DNA of 49,599 nucleotides from Bacillota bacterium (GTDB lineage: Bacteria > Bacillota > Limnochordia > Darwinibacteriales > Darwinibacteriaceae), in contig JAKOTU010000031.1 in NCBI GenBank assembly GCA_029776155.1, positions 1-49,599 on the forward strand, written 5' to 3'. Both the position numbers and the translations under genes were made by a program. Positions within the stretch are counted from its first letter, which is position 1; every line of letters starts with the position of its first letter. Below the pieces are notes generated by a model, which saw nothing but the letters and a program-made list of their open reading frames with translations, made no database searches and was not told the DNA's origin. Below are positions 1 to 8,040 of the stretch, in pieces.

Positions 1-363
1 GTTGAAAAGCGTTTTCGGACCAGCGTACCCCTGCTGCAGCTGCGGCTCAGGGGCGAGTGGGAGAAAACCCAAGAGCGTATGTTTGTCCGGGTGCCGGTCC
101 ACATCGATGCGGTGATTGTTCCCTTGACCGAAACCTCCGAGGAGCTTCCCGCCCAGCCTGCCCTGATTTTGAACCTGAGCGGGGGCGGTTATCTGCTCCG
201 GTCAGCACATCCTTTCCTTCTGAGGTTGACCGGGCCCGTCCCCGCTCCCGGCCCGTGGCTTCCCTGGCCACCGGGGCCAGGAACGACTTCAACTTCTCTT
301 CTACAATCCGAGGATTCTCCCCTGCCTGGATGGACAAAATCCCCTCGATCATCACCTGCTTGA
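1..363 (+). CDS. PilZ-domain (YcgR-type) protein, broken fragment
   Basis: Frame 1 is open from the window edge and encodes the start of a PilZ c-di-GMP-binding domain. The RxxxR motif (RMFVR, codons at about 76-90) is followed about 30 residues later by the second binding motif NLSGGG (about 169-186) and a strand like those of YcgR flagellar brake proteins. PilZ domains normally continue for about 60 more residues. Here homology stops near 215-240, and what follows is Pro/Gly/Ser-rich nonsense, antisense to motA, up to a stop at 361-363. The gene therefore lacks its C-terminal half and its start lies outside the window. In flagellar operons ycgR-like genes normally lie far downstream of motA and in the same direction, so this orientation is abnormal. 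Domain call fairly sure; whether it is a real pseudogene or an assembly chimera is open. Confidence 0.6.
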   Translation, partial: VEKRFRTSVPLLQLRLRGEWEKTQERMFVRVPVHIDAVIVPLTETSEELPAQPALILNLSGGGYLLRSAHPFLLRLTGPVPAPGPWLPWPPGPGTTSTSLLQSEDSPLPGWTKSPRSSPA

Positions 364-1009
364 TCAAAACCTCTTCATCACTCTTCAGTTTCAGTTTGCC
401 GGCGATGGGCAGGAACAGAAGGTTCGAGGCCACCGCTCCGTATAAAGTGGTGATCAGCGCCACAGCCATGCCCATGCCCACTTGGTCCGGTTTATCCAAA
501 GAACCCAGCATGGCAATGAGGCCGATGAGGGTACCGATCATGCCGTAGGCGGGAGAGAACTGGCCCATCTGTTCGAAAATGCGCTGGCCGATACGGTGCC
601 GCTCCTCCAAGAAAAAGAGCTCGATTTCCAGGATGTTCCGCACCAGTTCAGCGTCGGTGCCGTCCACAATAAGCTGGATACCCTTCTGCAGAAACGGCTC
701 ATTGGTTGCCTGGGCCCTTTCTTCCAGGGCTAAAAGACCTTCGCGCCTGGAGATCTCCGCGAACTCCACCAGTGTATCGATGACCTCCGCGCTGTCCTTT
801 CTCTGGCCGGAAAAGGCCACGCGCAGGAGGGGAATCACGCTGAGGACTTCTTTCATGGAAAAGTTGACCATGATGGAGGCCAAGGTTCCGCCGAAGACAA
901 TCATGAGGCTCGGCAGGCTCCAAAAAAGCAGTATGTCCCCTTCCATTACGATGGAGAGGATCATCAAGCCTAGGCCGATGATAATACCCAATATGGTTGC
1001 CAGATCCAT
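47..1009 (-). CDS. motA: Flagellar motor stator protein MotA, abnormal C-terminus
   Basis: Proton- or sodium-driven stator subunit in the cytoplasmic membrane; with MotB it powers flagellar rotation. Four hydrophobic segments (about 3-22, 30-50, 153-172, 181-203) have MotA topology. The cytoplasmic loop carries the charged motor residues (ISRRE near 86-90, EE near 96), and the conserved prolines are present (SPAYGMIGT at 152-160; Pro201). Normal MotA ends about where this protein reads KSFLAP (residues 241-246). Beyond about residue 250 the frame runs on as Arg/Ser/Pro-rich sequence that is antisense to a PilZ gene, so the natural stop appears lost. motB, expected next, is missing. The ATG at 1009 follows a GGAG. 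It is the last gene of the flagellar operon in this window, 67 bp after flgE. Confidence 0.85.
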   Translation of the reverse strand: MDLATILGIIIGLGLMILSIVMEGDILLFWSLPSLMIVFGGTLASIMVNFSMKEVLSVIPLLRVAFSGQRKDSAEVIDTLVEFAEISRREGLLALEERAQATNEPFLQKGIQLIVDGTDAELVRNILEIELFFLEERHRIGQRIFEQMGQFSPAYGMIGTLIGLIAMLGSLDKPDQVGMGMAVALITTLYGAVASNLLFLPIAGKLKLKSDEEVLIKQVMIEGILSIQAGENPRIVEEKLKSFLAPVAREATGRERGRARSTSEGKDVLTGADNRPRSGSKSGQAGREAPRRFRSREQSPHRCGPAPGQTYALGFSPTRP

Positions 1010-1030
1010 GTACCTGCACTCCGTTTCTTA

Positions 1031-1074
1031 TGGGCTAGTGGGGCTGCACATGCAGCCCCGCTGACCTAAGCCCA
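1031..1074 (-). other. Long hairpin in flgE-motA spacer
   Basis: Between the flgE stop and the motA ribosome site the transcript can fold into a 9-bp perfect stem (GGGGCTGCA/TGCAGCCCC, 1040-1059), itself enclosed by a TGGGCT/AGCCCA outer stem. There is no U-tract on either strand, so a classical terminator is unlikely. It may stabilise or partially attenuate the distal message. Confidence 0.45.
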
Positions 1075-1076
1075 AT

Positions 1077-2360
1077 CTATCGTTTCAAATTGACCAGTTC
1101 CTGCAGCATTTCATCTGAGGTGGTGATGATCCGCGAGTTGGCCTGGAAGCCCCTCTGGGTGATGATCATCTCTGTGAACTCCTCGCTCAGATCAACGTTG
1201 GACATCTCCAGAGAACTGGGGGCGATGCGGCCATAACCGGGCATGCCTGGCAGATGGAACTGGGCGATACCCGAGTTTGGCGTCTCCGCAAACACCGTGG
1301 AGCCGACCCGTAAGAGGCCTCCAGGGTTAGCGAACTTGGCCAAGGCGATCTGCCCTAGGGCCCTGGTTAAGCCGTTGGAGAAGCTCCCCACAATCACCCC
1401 ATTTTGATCGATGAGGAAACTCTGCAGCGAACCGCTGGCGTAACCGTCCTGGCTGGAGAACCTGGCGCTGAAGTCGTTGGCAAACTGGGTCAGGGCCGAG
1501 AAGTCTACCTGGACGCTGAGGGGTGTGGCTGAGTTATCCTGAAACCCGATCTGGATGTTCCCTACTCCACCGCTGTCGAGGCGTCCGTCCAGATCAAAGC
1601 TGAGCTCCGTATCTGTATCTGGGAGGAGCTGCACCGTTAGGTTGGAGTCCTCGGGCGCTGTCACGGACCATTCCCAGGTATTCACATCGGTCTTTTCCAG
1701 AGTCACAATCAGCGTGTGTTCGCGCCCTAAAGAGTCGAACACCTGAATGGTTCGGGTCTCGCCCTTCTCAACGTCATAGCGTGCATCGAGGTTGCCCGCA
1801 AAGTTCACCTGGGTGGTGGCCTTGGGCTCAATGGATGCAGAGGATGAGATTTCAATGGGTTTCAAAACAGGGTCAAGGATGATGTTGCCGCTGTCATCGG
1901 CCAAATAGCCCATTACCCTCTGCCCGGTGACCAGAGAGACCAAGCTGCCTTCGATTCTTTGGTTGCTGCCGCTCTCGTCAGTGCCCGCTTTGCCCGGGTC
2001 CAGACCGAACATACCTGCCCGGGTGTAGACATAACCATCCCCATCCTGGAGGATGAAAAAGCCGTCACCCTCAATGGCCAGGTCCGTGGTGTAGCCTGTT
2101 GATTGCACGTTTCCCTGGGTGTGCTTCACGTCAATGGAGCCTAGTTGAACGCCCAGACCAACCTGTTTAGGGTTGGTACCTCCCCGTTCCTGCGTGGGCG
2201 CGGTTGCTCCCTGCATGGTTTGGGTCAGCATCTCCTGGAAGGTTGCCCGCGAGGCTTTATAGCCTGCGGTGTTCACGTTGGCGATGTTATTGCCGATGAC
2301 ATCCATCCGCACTTGGTGCGCTTTAAGACCGGAGACACCGGCAAACATGGAACGCATCAT
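1077..2360 (-). CDS. flgE: Flagellar hook protein FlgE
   Basis: Structural subunit of the extracellular hook. The N-terminus has the flagellar rod/hook signature (MFAGVSGLKAHQ, then NNIANVNTAGYK), with a FlgE D2 domain in the middle. The C-terminus ends with the matching helix (SNVDLSEEFTEMI, then ANSRIITTSDEMLQELVNLKR-like residues). Length 427 aa, normal for the family. The reading frame is open further upstream, but the ATG at 2360 (two ATGs in tandem, MMRSMF) lies 12 nt after a GGAGG and matches homologues. It follows flgD and the TIGR02530-type gene, as in clostridial flagellar operons. The small flbD/swrD gene that often follows flgE is absent. Confidence 0.95.
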   Translation of the reverse strand: MMRSMFAGVSGLKAHQVRMDVIGNNIANVNTAGYKASRATFQEMLTQTMQGATAPTQERGGTNPKQVGLGVQLGSIDVKHTQGNVQSTGYTTDLAIEGDGFFILQDGDGYVYTRAGMFGLDPGKAGTDESGSNQRIEGSLVSLVTGQRVMGYLADDSGNIILDPVLKPIEISSSASIEPKATTQVNFAGNLDARYDVEKGETRTIQVFDSLGREHTLIVTLEKTDVNTWEWSVTAPEDSNLTVQLLPDTDTELSFDLDGRLDSGGVGNIQIGFQDNSATPLSVQVDFSALTQFANDFSARFSSQDGYASGSLQSFLIDQNGVIVGSFSNGLTRALGQIALAKFANPGGLLRVGSTVFAETPNSGIAQFHLPGMPGYGRIAPSSLEMSNVDLSEEFTEMIITQRGFQANSRIITTSDEMLQELVNLKR

Positions 2361-2384
2361 AGGTGAATCTGTCCTCCTTTCAAA

Positions 2385-2408
2385 CCCCACCTCATTCGCT
2401 CAGTGGGG
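2385..2408 (-). other. Hairpin just upstream of flgE ribosome site
   Basis: CCCCAC (2385-2390) pairs with GTGGGG (2403-2408) in the 105-bp spacer before flgE, and further GC-rich complementarity lies next to it. It ends 8 nt before the flgE GGAGG (2373-2377). This could tune hook translation or protect the mRNA. No U-tract, so not called a terminator. Confidence 0.35.
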
Positions 2409-2465
2409 GGAGGGCTCCCCGTAAGGGTCCGGCCCTGCTTTTCTTTTTACTGTTGATGTTGTTTA

Positions 2466-2852
2466 TTAGGTGATTACCGCACTGTCGATTTGAGTAAACA
2501 CGTTCTCTTTGAGACTCTCGCCATCAATGGCGGTGATCACGGTGCGGTTGACCACGCTCACCACCAGGGCTACATCGCCCATGAGGATCAGAGTCTCCCT
2601 TCCGCCTTTCCTCCTAGCTTTCTCCACAGCTGCTGAAAGGGTCTGCAGTTGCTCATCAGTGAAGCGAATACCCCGAGTCTCCAGCCGCTTGGCCGCGTGA
2701 GCGGAGAACTTCAGCTCCGGCTGCTGCAGCTTACTCTCTAGGATCTGGGCAAAGGATTCACCTGGTTTGCCCACCGGTCTGCTGCGGGGAATGCTCCGCT
2801 GCTGTGCCGGTTGGATGGGCAGCCCCTGGGGAATTTTAAACTGCTGGGTCAT
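2466..2852 (-). CDS. Flagellar operon protein, TIGR02530-type
   Basis: 128-aa protein of the small conserved family found between flgD and flgE in many Bacillota. Its exact role in hook assembly is not established. The N-terminal 40 residues are Pro/Gln-rich and probably disordered. The conserved part begins at FSAHAAKRLETRGI and continues through a region ending in the strand pair VALVVSVVNRTVITA. The chosen ATG (2852) follows AGGGAGG; the start overlaps the end of flgD by 17 bp, suggesting translational coupling. Recognised by position and by the SAHAxxRLxxRGI motif. Confidence 0.8.
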   Translation of the reverse strand: MTQQFKIPQGLPIQPAQQRSIPRSRPVGKPGESFAQILESKLQQPELKFSAHAAKRLETRGIRFTDEQLQTLSAAVEKARRKGGRETLILMGDVALVVSVVNRTVITAIDGESLKENVFTQIDSAVIT

Positions 2853-3282
2853 TCTTCGCTCCCTCCCTGATGGCCACCACTTCAGTGAAATCATACAGCT
2901 TGCCGTTGACTACAATTTCCGGCCAGCCATTGCGGAACTGCACTCCTGTAACGGTTCCAAAGAGGCTTTCTCCTTCTTTGGTAAACAGTTCCACTTCCTT
3001 GCCCATCATCTGCATGGCCTGTCCCAAGGCGCTCAGTTTCTGCTGGGCAAGCATCATCTCACTGAGGTTGGTGTTCAGGTTCTGCATCTGCTCCAAACTG
3101 CTGAACTGGGCCAGCTGGGCAATGAACTCCTTGTCATCCACTGGATTGACTGGATCCTGGTACTTGAGCTGTGTGATCAAAAGCTTGAGGAAGTCGTCTT
3201 TGCCCAGCGCGCTGGGGTCTCTTTTTTCCTCTTCGCGCTGTTTGAGCAGCTGTGAAACGGTTCCCACCGTATTTACATACAA
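2836..3282 (-). CDS. flgD: Flagellar hook-capping scaffold FlgD
   Basis: Cap protein needed for hook polymerisation. The hallmark FlgD N-domain is clear: GKDDFLKLLITQLKYQDP followed by NPVDDKEFIAQLAQFSSLEQM. The C-terminal Tudor-like part is short (148 aa in total), as is common in Bacillota FlgD (YlxG type). The start is most likely TTG at 3282: an exact AGGAGG lies 8 nt upstream (3291-3296), while the more upstream in-frame ATG would sit ahead of this site, inside the fliK end. Lies between fliK and the TIGR02530-type gene. Confidence 0.9.
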   Translation of the reverse strand: MYVNTVGTVSQLLKQREEEKRDPSALGKDDFLKLLITQLKYQDPVNPVDDKEFIAQLAQFSSLEQMQNLNTNLSEMMLAQQKLSALGQAMQMMGKEVELFTKEGESLFGTVTGVQFRNGWPEIVVNGKLYDFTEVVAIREGAKNDPAV

Positions 3283-3295
3283 CGACTTCACCTCC

Positions 3296-4873
3296 TTAGA
3301 CACGTACATCTACCCGATACCAACTACTGCCTGCATAGCGAGGCGCGCCTGCCGCTGCGGGCCTGCTTGTCCCCCCTTGGGCGCTGCGGCCTTGGGGACG
3401 CTGCTGGGGCTGATCCTGCTGAGAGAGCTCTCCTTCCTGTCCCAACCCCACATTGATGCTCACTTCGCCCAGGACAGTACCCTGTTCCTGCAGGGCCAAC
3501 TGGAGCTGTGGAAGCTGGGCGGAAAGCAGTTCCTGTACCCGGCGGTCTTGGACCAGAAACTCGGCCACCATGATGCCCCGCTCCATGGACAACTTGATGC
3601 GCATCTCCCCTAGGTGTTCTGGCTTGAGCTCAATGCGCACCTCCGTCCGTTCCTCGGTGATCATAGACTCCATGGTGCGCACCAGATTGGATCGGAGCGC
3701 TTCTGGTTGCCGAAGATCGAAGACCGGGCGCAGTGGAACGGGCTGTTCAACACTCTCCAGCTCAGGAGCCCCATTCCGCAGAGGTTCCGGCGGAACAGCG
3801 AGCGGTTCCCCAGTCTGCGTGGCCAATCCCTGCCTTCTCTCCACAGCAGCGCCTACCTTGGCGGCGCCTTTCTGCAGAGTCTTGGCTGGAACAGGTTCGG
3901 ATGGACCATCCTGGCCTTCGGCAGCCTCTGCTGCTTCCCGGGCATCCAGTTCCCCTTCCTGGGGCTCAACCTCTAGACTTAGGACCTCACCAGCCTCTGC
4001 GTAGCTAGCCCCCGCGGTAGGATTATTGGGGTGGTCAGGTGCCGCCTGTACCCCAGTGTATTCTGCATCCATTTTCCCTGCTGCCTGCCTCGCTTCCACC
4101 TCAAGTGTATCCAGCTTGGGGGTTGCCACAGGCTGGTTCCTATCGCCTTGGGAACGAGGCAGCTCCAGCGGCGGCTGCTCAGCAGAAGATGCTTCGGGCT
4201 GCGGCCCTTGCGGTGGCACCCTTTGCTCAGCCGGCGCCTTTGCCTCCCGAGGTCTGTCCCCAACAGGCAGTTCCTCGGGCAGGCGAACCTGGGGAGCTGT
4301 GTGGCCCGCATCTTTCCCAGAATTCAAGGCCCAAACAGCAGGCCCGTTCTCTAAAGGGGAACTCTCTGCGGCCAAGAGATCAGGGGCCAGTACAGCGGAA
4401 AGGTTGGGCTGAGGCAAGTCGGGCTCCGTTCCATCGGCTCGAGACAGATCCCCGCGGGCTTCTGTGGATAGGGACCCTGCATCCACCGCGGTAGGCACCT
4501 CCACCGTCCCTTCTGCTGCTGCGGCCAGATCTTGGATAGGACCTGTTAGCAGCATTCCCGGGTCGCTGCCCAGCGACCTCGACAGAGGTTCTACCTCTGG
4601 CTGAATCTCCCCTGTGCTGAACTGCTCTGGGGATGTTGAGCCCAAAAGGTAGGCAAGGGCGAAAGCCCACGGTCCATAGACCATTGAACGTCTACTCTCC
4701 CGTCTGCCCACAAGGCCAGCTTTCAGCTCCGGGGGCCCCTCATCTAGAGCGGCTTCCCGCGCCTCTCCCTGCTGCTGCGCCTGCTGCTCCTTCACGGCCT
4801 GGGTTTCAGTACCGTTGAGGGCTTCTGCTAACACCTGGGCAAAACCTGTCTCCGGTTCCTGCCCGTGGGGCAC
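3296..4873 (-). CDS. fliK: Flagellar hook-length control protein FliK
   Basis: Exported molecular ruler that switches the export apparatus from hook to filament substrates. About 525 aa. A long Glu/Ala/Pro/Gln-rich, probably disordered N-terminal region (to about 390) is followed by the compact FliK C-terminal domain (about 400-480). This contains the family core LKPEHLGEMRIKLSMERGIM and VQELLSAQLPQLQLALQEQG. The tail is Gln/Gly-rich. The GTG at 4873 is the first conventional start, but it has no good ribosome site. Coding-like sequence (DLIAISNLLLP) continues about 21 codons upstream to an ATC (4936) preceded by GGGGG at 7 nt, so the true start may be unusual. Low conservation outside the C-domain is normal for FliK. 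Confidence 0.85.
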   Translation of the reverse strand: MPHGQEPETGFAQVLAEALNGTETQAVKEQQAQQQGEAREAALDEGPPELKAGLVGRRESRRSMVYGPWAFALAYLLGSTSPEQFSTGEIQPEVEPLSRSLGSDPGMLLTGPIQDLAAAAEGTVEVPTAVDAGSLSTEARGDLSRADGTEPDLPQPNLSAVLAPDLLAAESSPLENGPAVWALNSGKDAGHTAPQVRLPEELPVGDRPREAKAPAEQRVPPQGPQPEASSAEQPPLELPRSQGDRNQPVATPKLDTLEVEARQAAGKMDAEYTGVQAAPDHPNNPTAGASYAEAGEVLSLEVEPQEGELDAREAAEAAEGQDGPSEPVPAKTLQKGAAKVGAAVERRQGLATQTGEPLAVPPEPLRNGAPELESVEQPVPLRPVFDLRQPEALRSNLVRTMESMITEERTEVRIELKPEHLGEMRIKLSMERGIMVAEFLVQDRRVQELLSAQLPQLQLALQEQGTVLGEVSINVGLGQEGELSQQDQPQQRPQGRSAQGGTSRPAAAGAPRYAGSSWYRVDVRV

Positions 4874-4968
4874 GTCGTGCCCGGTCCCCTGCTCGGTGCT
4901 GGGCAGCAGCAGATTAGAAATGGCAATTAGGTCGATATTCTCACCCCCTTTCCCAGATGAACTCCAAG

Positions 4969-5520
4969 CTAATCCCTGGCCTGGCCCAGTTCTTGGCTGA
5001 GGCTGGCGGCCAGATTAGTTGGCAAAATGGTGAGAATCTGCGCGGCCTCATAGGTATCCATGGTCAGGAGAACCTTAAGGATCAACTCCCGATCAAGCTC
5101 CTGCATGATGCGGGCCGCGTCCGCGGGATCCATCCCGCTGTAAATCTGGGCTAAATTCTGCACATTGCGCCTTTGTTCCTGCTCCTGCTGCAGCCTGGCT
5201 TCCCAGGCAGCCAGCTCACTCTCCCTTTTATCCAGCTGCTGGGCCCTTTGCTCCAGTCGGTTCAGGTTACTCTGCAGCTCAGCCTCCCGGCGCTCCAGGT
5301 CTGCTGCCAGGGCCTTGAGTTCCGCTTCCTGCTGAGCGATGAATGCTTCGGCATCCCGCCCGTGGGCATAGGTTTCCAGGTGGGGCTGGAGCCAGCCGAT
5401 GCGCAGCCCCCAGCGCCACAGCAAGCCAGGCCCGTCAATCACACCGGTCGCGGAGAGTATTCCAAAGGCTACAACGATTGAGATCAACAAAAAGGTGAAG
5501 GCCAACACCCATCTTCCCAA
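4969..5520 (-). CDS. MgtE_N-domain flagellar-locus membrane protein (YlxF/MotE-like)
   Basis: 183 aa, one N-terminal transmembrane anchor (WVLAFTFLLISIVVAFGIL), then an external coiled coil rich in Glu/Gln/Arg (about 50-115), and a C-terminal MgtE_N-like helical domain (SGMDPADAARIMQELD through QILTILPTNLAASL). Proteins of this build sit between fliJ and fliK in Bacillota and resemble the proteobacterial MotE chaperone for MotC; the function in Gram-positives is not settled. The TTG at 5520 is preferred because AGGGAGG lies 7 nt upstream. In-frame codons further upstream overlap fliJ. Confidence 0.75.
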   Translation of the reverse strand: MGRWVLAFTFLLISIVVAFGILSATGVIDGPGLLWRWGLRIGWLQPHLETYAHGRDAEAFIAQQEAELKALAADLERREAELQSNLNRLEQRAQQLDKRESELAAWEARLQQEQEQRRNVQNLAQIYSGMDPADAARIMQELDRELILKVLLTMDTYEAAQILTILPTNLAASLSQELGQARD

Positions 5521-5533
5521 AGAAAGAACCTCC

Positions 5534-5956
5534 CTAGGACAAGACACGCGAGCGCATGTCATCCAGCACTTTTTGCTCTTTACTCAACTCCTCTTGGACA
5601 AAGGCCGCGTACTGTCGTTCCCGTAAGAGGGACACTTTCTTCCTCTCCTGCCTGGCCTTCAGCCACTGGGTCTTGGCCTCACGGGCTGCGGCCTCTTGCT
5701 GCGCGACACGCAGAGTCTGACTCTGCACTTTGCGGTCCAGACTCTCCAGGTATTGATACATGGCCTGCCGCAGGAGGATTTCTCCTTGTCCATACCCGAA
5801 CTCTTTGACCTTCTGTTCGTGTTCCTTCAAGCGCGCCAGCTTAGCCCGCTCCTCATGGGCTAAACGTTCTTCCTGGGCCCACCTAAACTTGGACTGTTCT
5901 TCCTGAATCTCCCGCACTTTAAGCACTTTTTGTAAGCGGAATTTAAAGCGAGCCAT
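5534..5956 (-). CDS. fliJ: Flagellar export chaperone FliJ
   Basis: 140-aa, almost entirely alpha-helical coiled-coil protein beginning FKFRLQKVLKVREIQEEQ, the typical FliJ N-terminus. FliJ fits in the centre of the FliI hexamer like the gamma subunit of F-type ATPase and links it to FlhA for type III export. The ATG at 5956 follows AGGAG at 7 nt. It sits 10 bp after fliI in the conserved fliG-H-I-J order. Confidence 0.92.
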   Translation of the reverse strand: MARFKFRLQKVLKVREIQEEQSKFRWAQEERLAHEERAKLARLKEHEQKVKEFGYGQGEILLRQAMYQYLESLDRKVQSQTLRVAQQEAAAREAKTQWLKARQERKKVSLLRERQYAAFVQEELSKEQKVLDDMRSRVLS

Positions 5957-5966
5957 GCTTCAACTC

Positions 5967-7304
5967 CTAACTATGGTCTGCAAACACTGCCTTCAGCCGG
6001 GCAAGGGTCTCGGAAAAGTCCGAGGGTTCGTCTACGCCCTGCTGTAAAAAGGCGGTGATCCCCGGGTGCAATCTAATAGCCTCATCGATCTCCGGGTTTG
6101 AGCCATGGGCATAAGCGCCGATGTTGATCAGATCCTCTGCTTCGGTATACGCCGCTAGGGCAGAGCGCAGTTTGGCCGCCAGTTCCTGGTGCTCTCGCGT
6201 GGTTACTTCCACCATCAAGCGGCTGATACTGGCCAGGATATCAATGGCCGGATAATGGTTCTTTTCGGCTAAAGCCCTGTTCAGGACAATGTGGCCATCC
6301 AGGATACCCCGCACTGTATCGGCCACCGGTTCGTTCATATCGTCCCCTTCCACCAGGACAGTGTAAAAGGCGGTGATGGTACCGTGCTGACCTGGGCCTG
6401 TCCGTTCCAGGAGTCTGGGCAGCAGCGCAAACACCGAGGGAGTGTAGCCGCGGGTGGCCGGCGGCTCACCGATAGCCAGCCCCACTTCCCGCTGGGCCAT
6501 GGCCAGGCGCGTCACCGAGTCCATGACAAACAGTACATCTAGGCCCATATCCCGGAAGAATTCGGCAATGGTGGTAGCCACCATTGCGCCCTTGATGCGC
6601 ACTAAAGCAGGCTGGTCCGAAGTGGCCACCACTACCACTGAGCGAGCCAAGCCTTCGGGACCTAAGTCACGTTCAATAAATTCCCTAACCTCCCTGCCCC
6701 GCTCGCCGATAAGGGCGATTACCGTCACATCGGCCTCCGTGTTGCGGGCCATCATGCCCAGGAGGGTACTTTTCCCCACACCGCTGCCGGCAAACACGCC
6801 GATGCGCTGCCCCCGGCCGCAGGTGAGCACGCCGTCTATGGCCCTTACCCCCACCGAGAGATGGGATTTGATGCGCTGACGCTCCAAGGGCTGGGGTACC
6901 CTCCCTTGGATGGACAGGTACTTAACAGCGGGGACCTGCCCCTTGTTGTCTAAAGGCCGCCCCAGACCGTCTAAGATGCGGCCCAGGAGACCTTGACCCA
7001 CGGGAACCATGAGGGGAGCCCCCGTTGCCGTCACTAGACTGCCCGGCCCGATTCCATAAAGATCGGACAGGGGCATGAGCAGCACCTTTTGGTCACGGAA
7101 TCCCACCACCTCCGCAGGGATTCCGCTGCCCTCGCGCGGCTTAATCAAACAGATGTCCCCTATGTTGGTCGTGGGCCCAATGGATTCGATGGTTAAGCCC
7201 ACGATCTGCGTAACGCGGCCGCTGTGAATTGTATCTGTGGCTTGTTCCAGGTGGCGCAGGTAATGGGCCACCCGGGGAGAGAGTTCATCGGTTGTTCTCA
7301 TCAT
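5967..7304 (-). CDS. fliI: Flagellum-specific ATP synthase FliI
   Basis: ATPase of the flagellar type III export apparatus, acting at the cytoplasmic face with FliH and FliJ. 445 aa, full length. The Walker A is GSGVGKST (173-180), followed by the family signature IGERGREVREF, a Walker B (LFVMDSVTRLA) and the PPATRGYTPSVFALLP loop typical of F1-beta/FliI proteins. An N-terminal beta-barrel domain precedes these. The ATG at 7304 lies inside the end of fliH (20-bp overlap), implying coupled translation. Confidence 0.97.
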   Translation of the reverse strand: MMRTTDELSPRVAHYLRHLEQATDTIHSGRVTQIVGLTIESIGPTTNIGDICLIKPREGSGIPAEVVGFRDQKVLLMPLSDLYGIGPGSLVTATGAPLMVPVGQGLLGRILDGLGRPLDNKGQVPAVKYLSIQGRVPQPLERQRIKSHLSVGVRAIDGVLTCGRGQRIGVFAGSGVGKSTLLGMMARNTEADVTVIALIGERGREVREFIERDLGPEGLARSVVVVATSDQPALVRIKGAMVATTIAEFFRDMGLDVLFVMDSVTRLAMAQREVGLAIGEPPATRGYTPSVFALLPRLLERTGPGQHGTITAFYTVLVEGDDMNEPVADTVRGILDGHIVLNRALAEKNHYPAIDILASISRLMVEVTTREHQELAAKLRSALAAYTEAEDLINIGAYAHGSNPEIDEAIRLHPGITAFLQQGVDEPSDFSETLARLKAVFADHS

Positions 7305-8040
7305 AAAGCACTTCCAATAAGTGATGGGCCAGTTTGCCTAAACGCCTTTCCAGGCGGGCATCGATGAGCCCCGTACTCGATTCTATCAAGCAGCCGCCTT
7401 GGGTAATGGAGGGATCCTGCTCAAACAACAGTTTAGCCCGGCTGATTAAGCCCAGCTCCTGCCCTTGGTCCTGAAGCAGGGCATAATCGGTGGGGTTGAG
7501 GAAGACGATTACCTGGTCCACAGTCCCCAGGGCCTGCAAGGCTTCCTTGAGGATGGGCTGGAGCCAGGAAATATCGCTCTCCACTTCTTTTCTGATAATC
7601 TTATCGGCAAGGAAAACACTGAGCTTTAGAAAGTCGTCTTCCAGAGCCTGCAGGCTTGCCGTTCGTAAGCGGGCGGCTTCGTCCACAGTGGACTCCAACA
7701 GGGTTAGAAGTGCTGCGGCCTGATCCAGGGCTTTGGCCCTGCCTTCCTCTAAACCTGCGGCGTAACCTTCGGCAAAGCCCAGCTCCTTGGCCTTAAGGCG
7801 AATGCCTTCGGCTTCCTGCTCAGCCTGCCTGCGCAGATCCTCCGCTTTCTGCTGTGCTTGGGCGAGGATCTCTTCTGCTTTGGCCTGGGCATCTTCTAAG
7901 AGGTTGGCTGCCTCCAATATGGTGGCTCCCTTGGTGAAGCCGGGGGTGCTCTCCTTTTCGGTGGGAATGACAGGGATTATCTCTTGCTCATCGGTGGTCA
8001 GCAGCACCTTTAACTCCGCAGCCTTGATGATCTTAGACAA
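7285..8040 (-). CDS. fliH: Flagellar assembly protein FliH
   Basis: 251-aa regulator (stator stalk) of the FliI ATPase, homologous to the b/delta subunits of F-type ATPase. The middle has a long Ala/Glu/Gln-rich coiled coil (about 45-110) containing GFAEGYAAGLEEGRAKA, a glycine-repeat helix typical of FliH. The C-terminal domain ends GGCLIESSTGLIDARLERRL, a FliH/YscL signature. The start is TTG (8040), 8 nt after GGGGAGGA within the end of fliG; it overlaps fliG by 8 bp. Confidence 0.92.
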   Translation of the reverse strand: MSKIIKAAELKVLLTTDEQEIIPVIPTEKESTPGFTKGATILEAANLLEDAQAKAEEILAQAQQKAEDLRRQAEQEAEGIRLKAKELGFAEGYAAGLEEGRAKALDQAAALLTLLESTVDEAARLRTASLQALEDDFLKLSVFLADKIIRKEVESDISWLQPILKEALQALGTVDQVIVFLNPTDYALLQDQGQELGLISRAKLLFEQDPSITQGGCLIESSTGLIDARLERRLGKLAHHLLEVLYDENNR

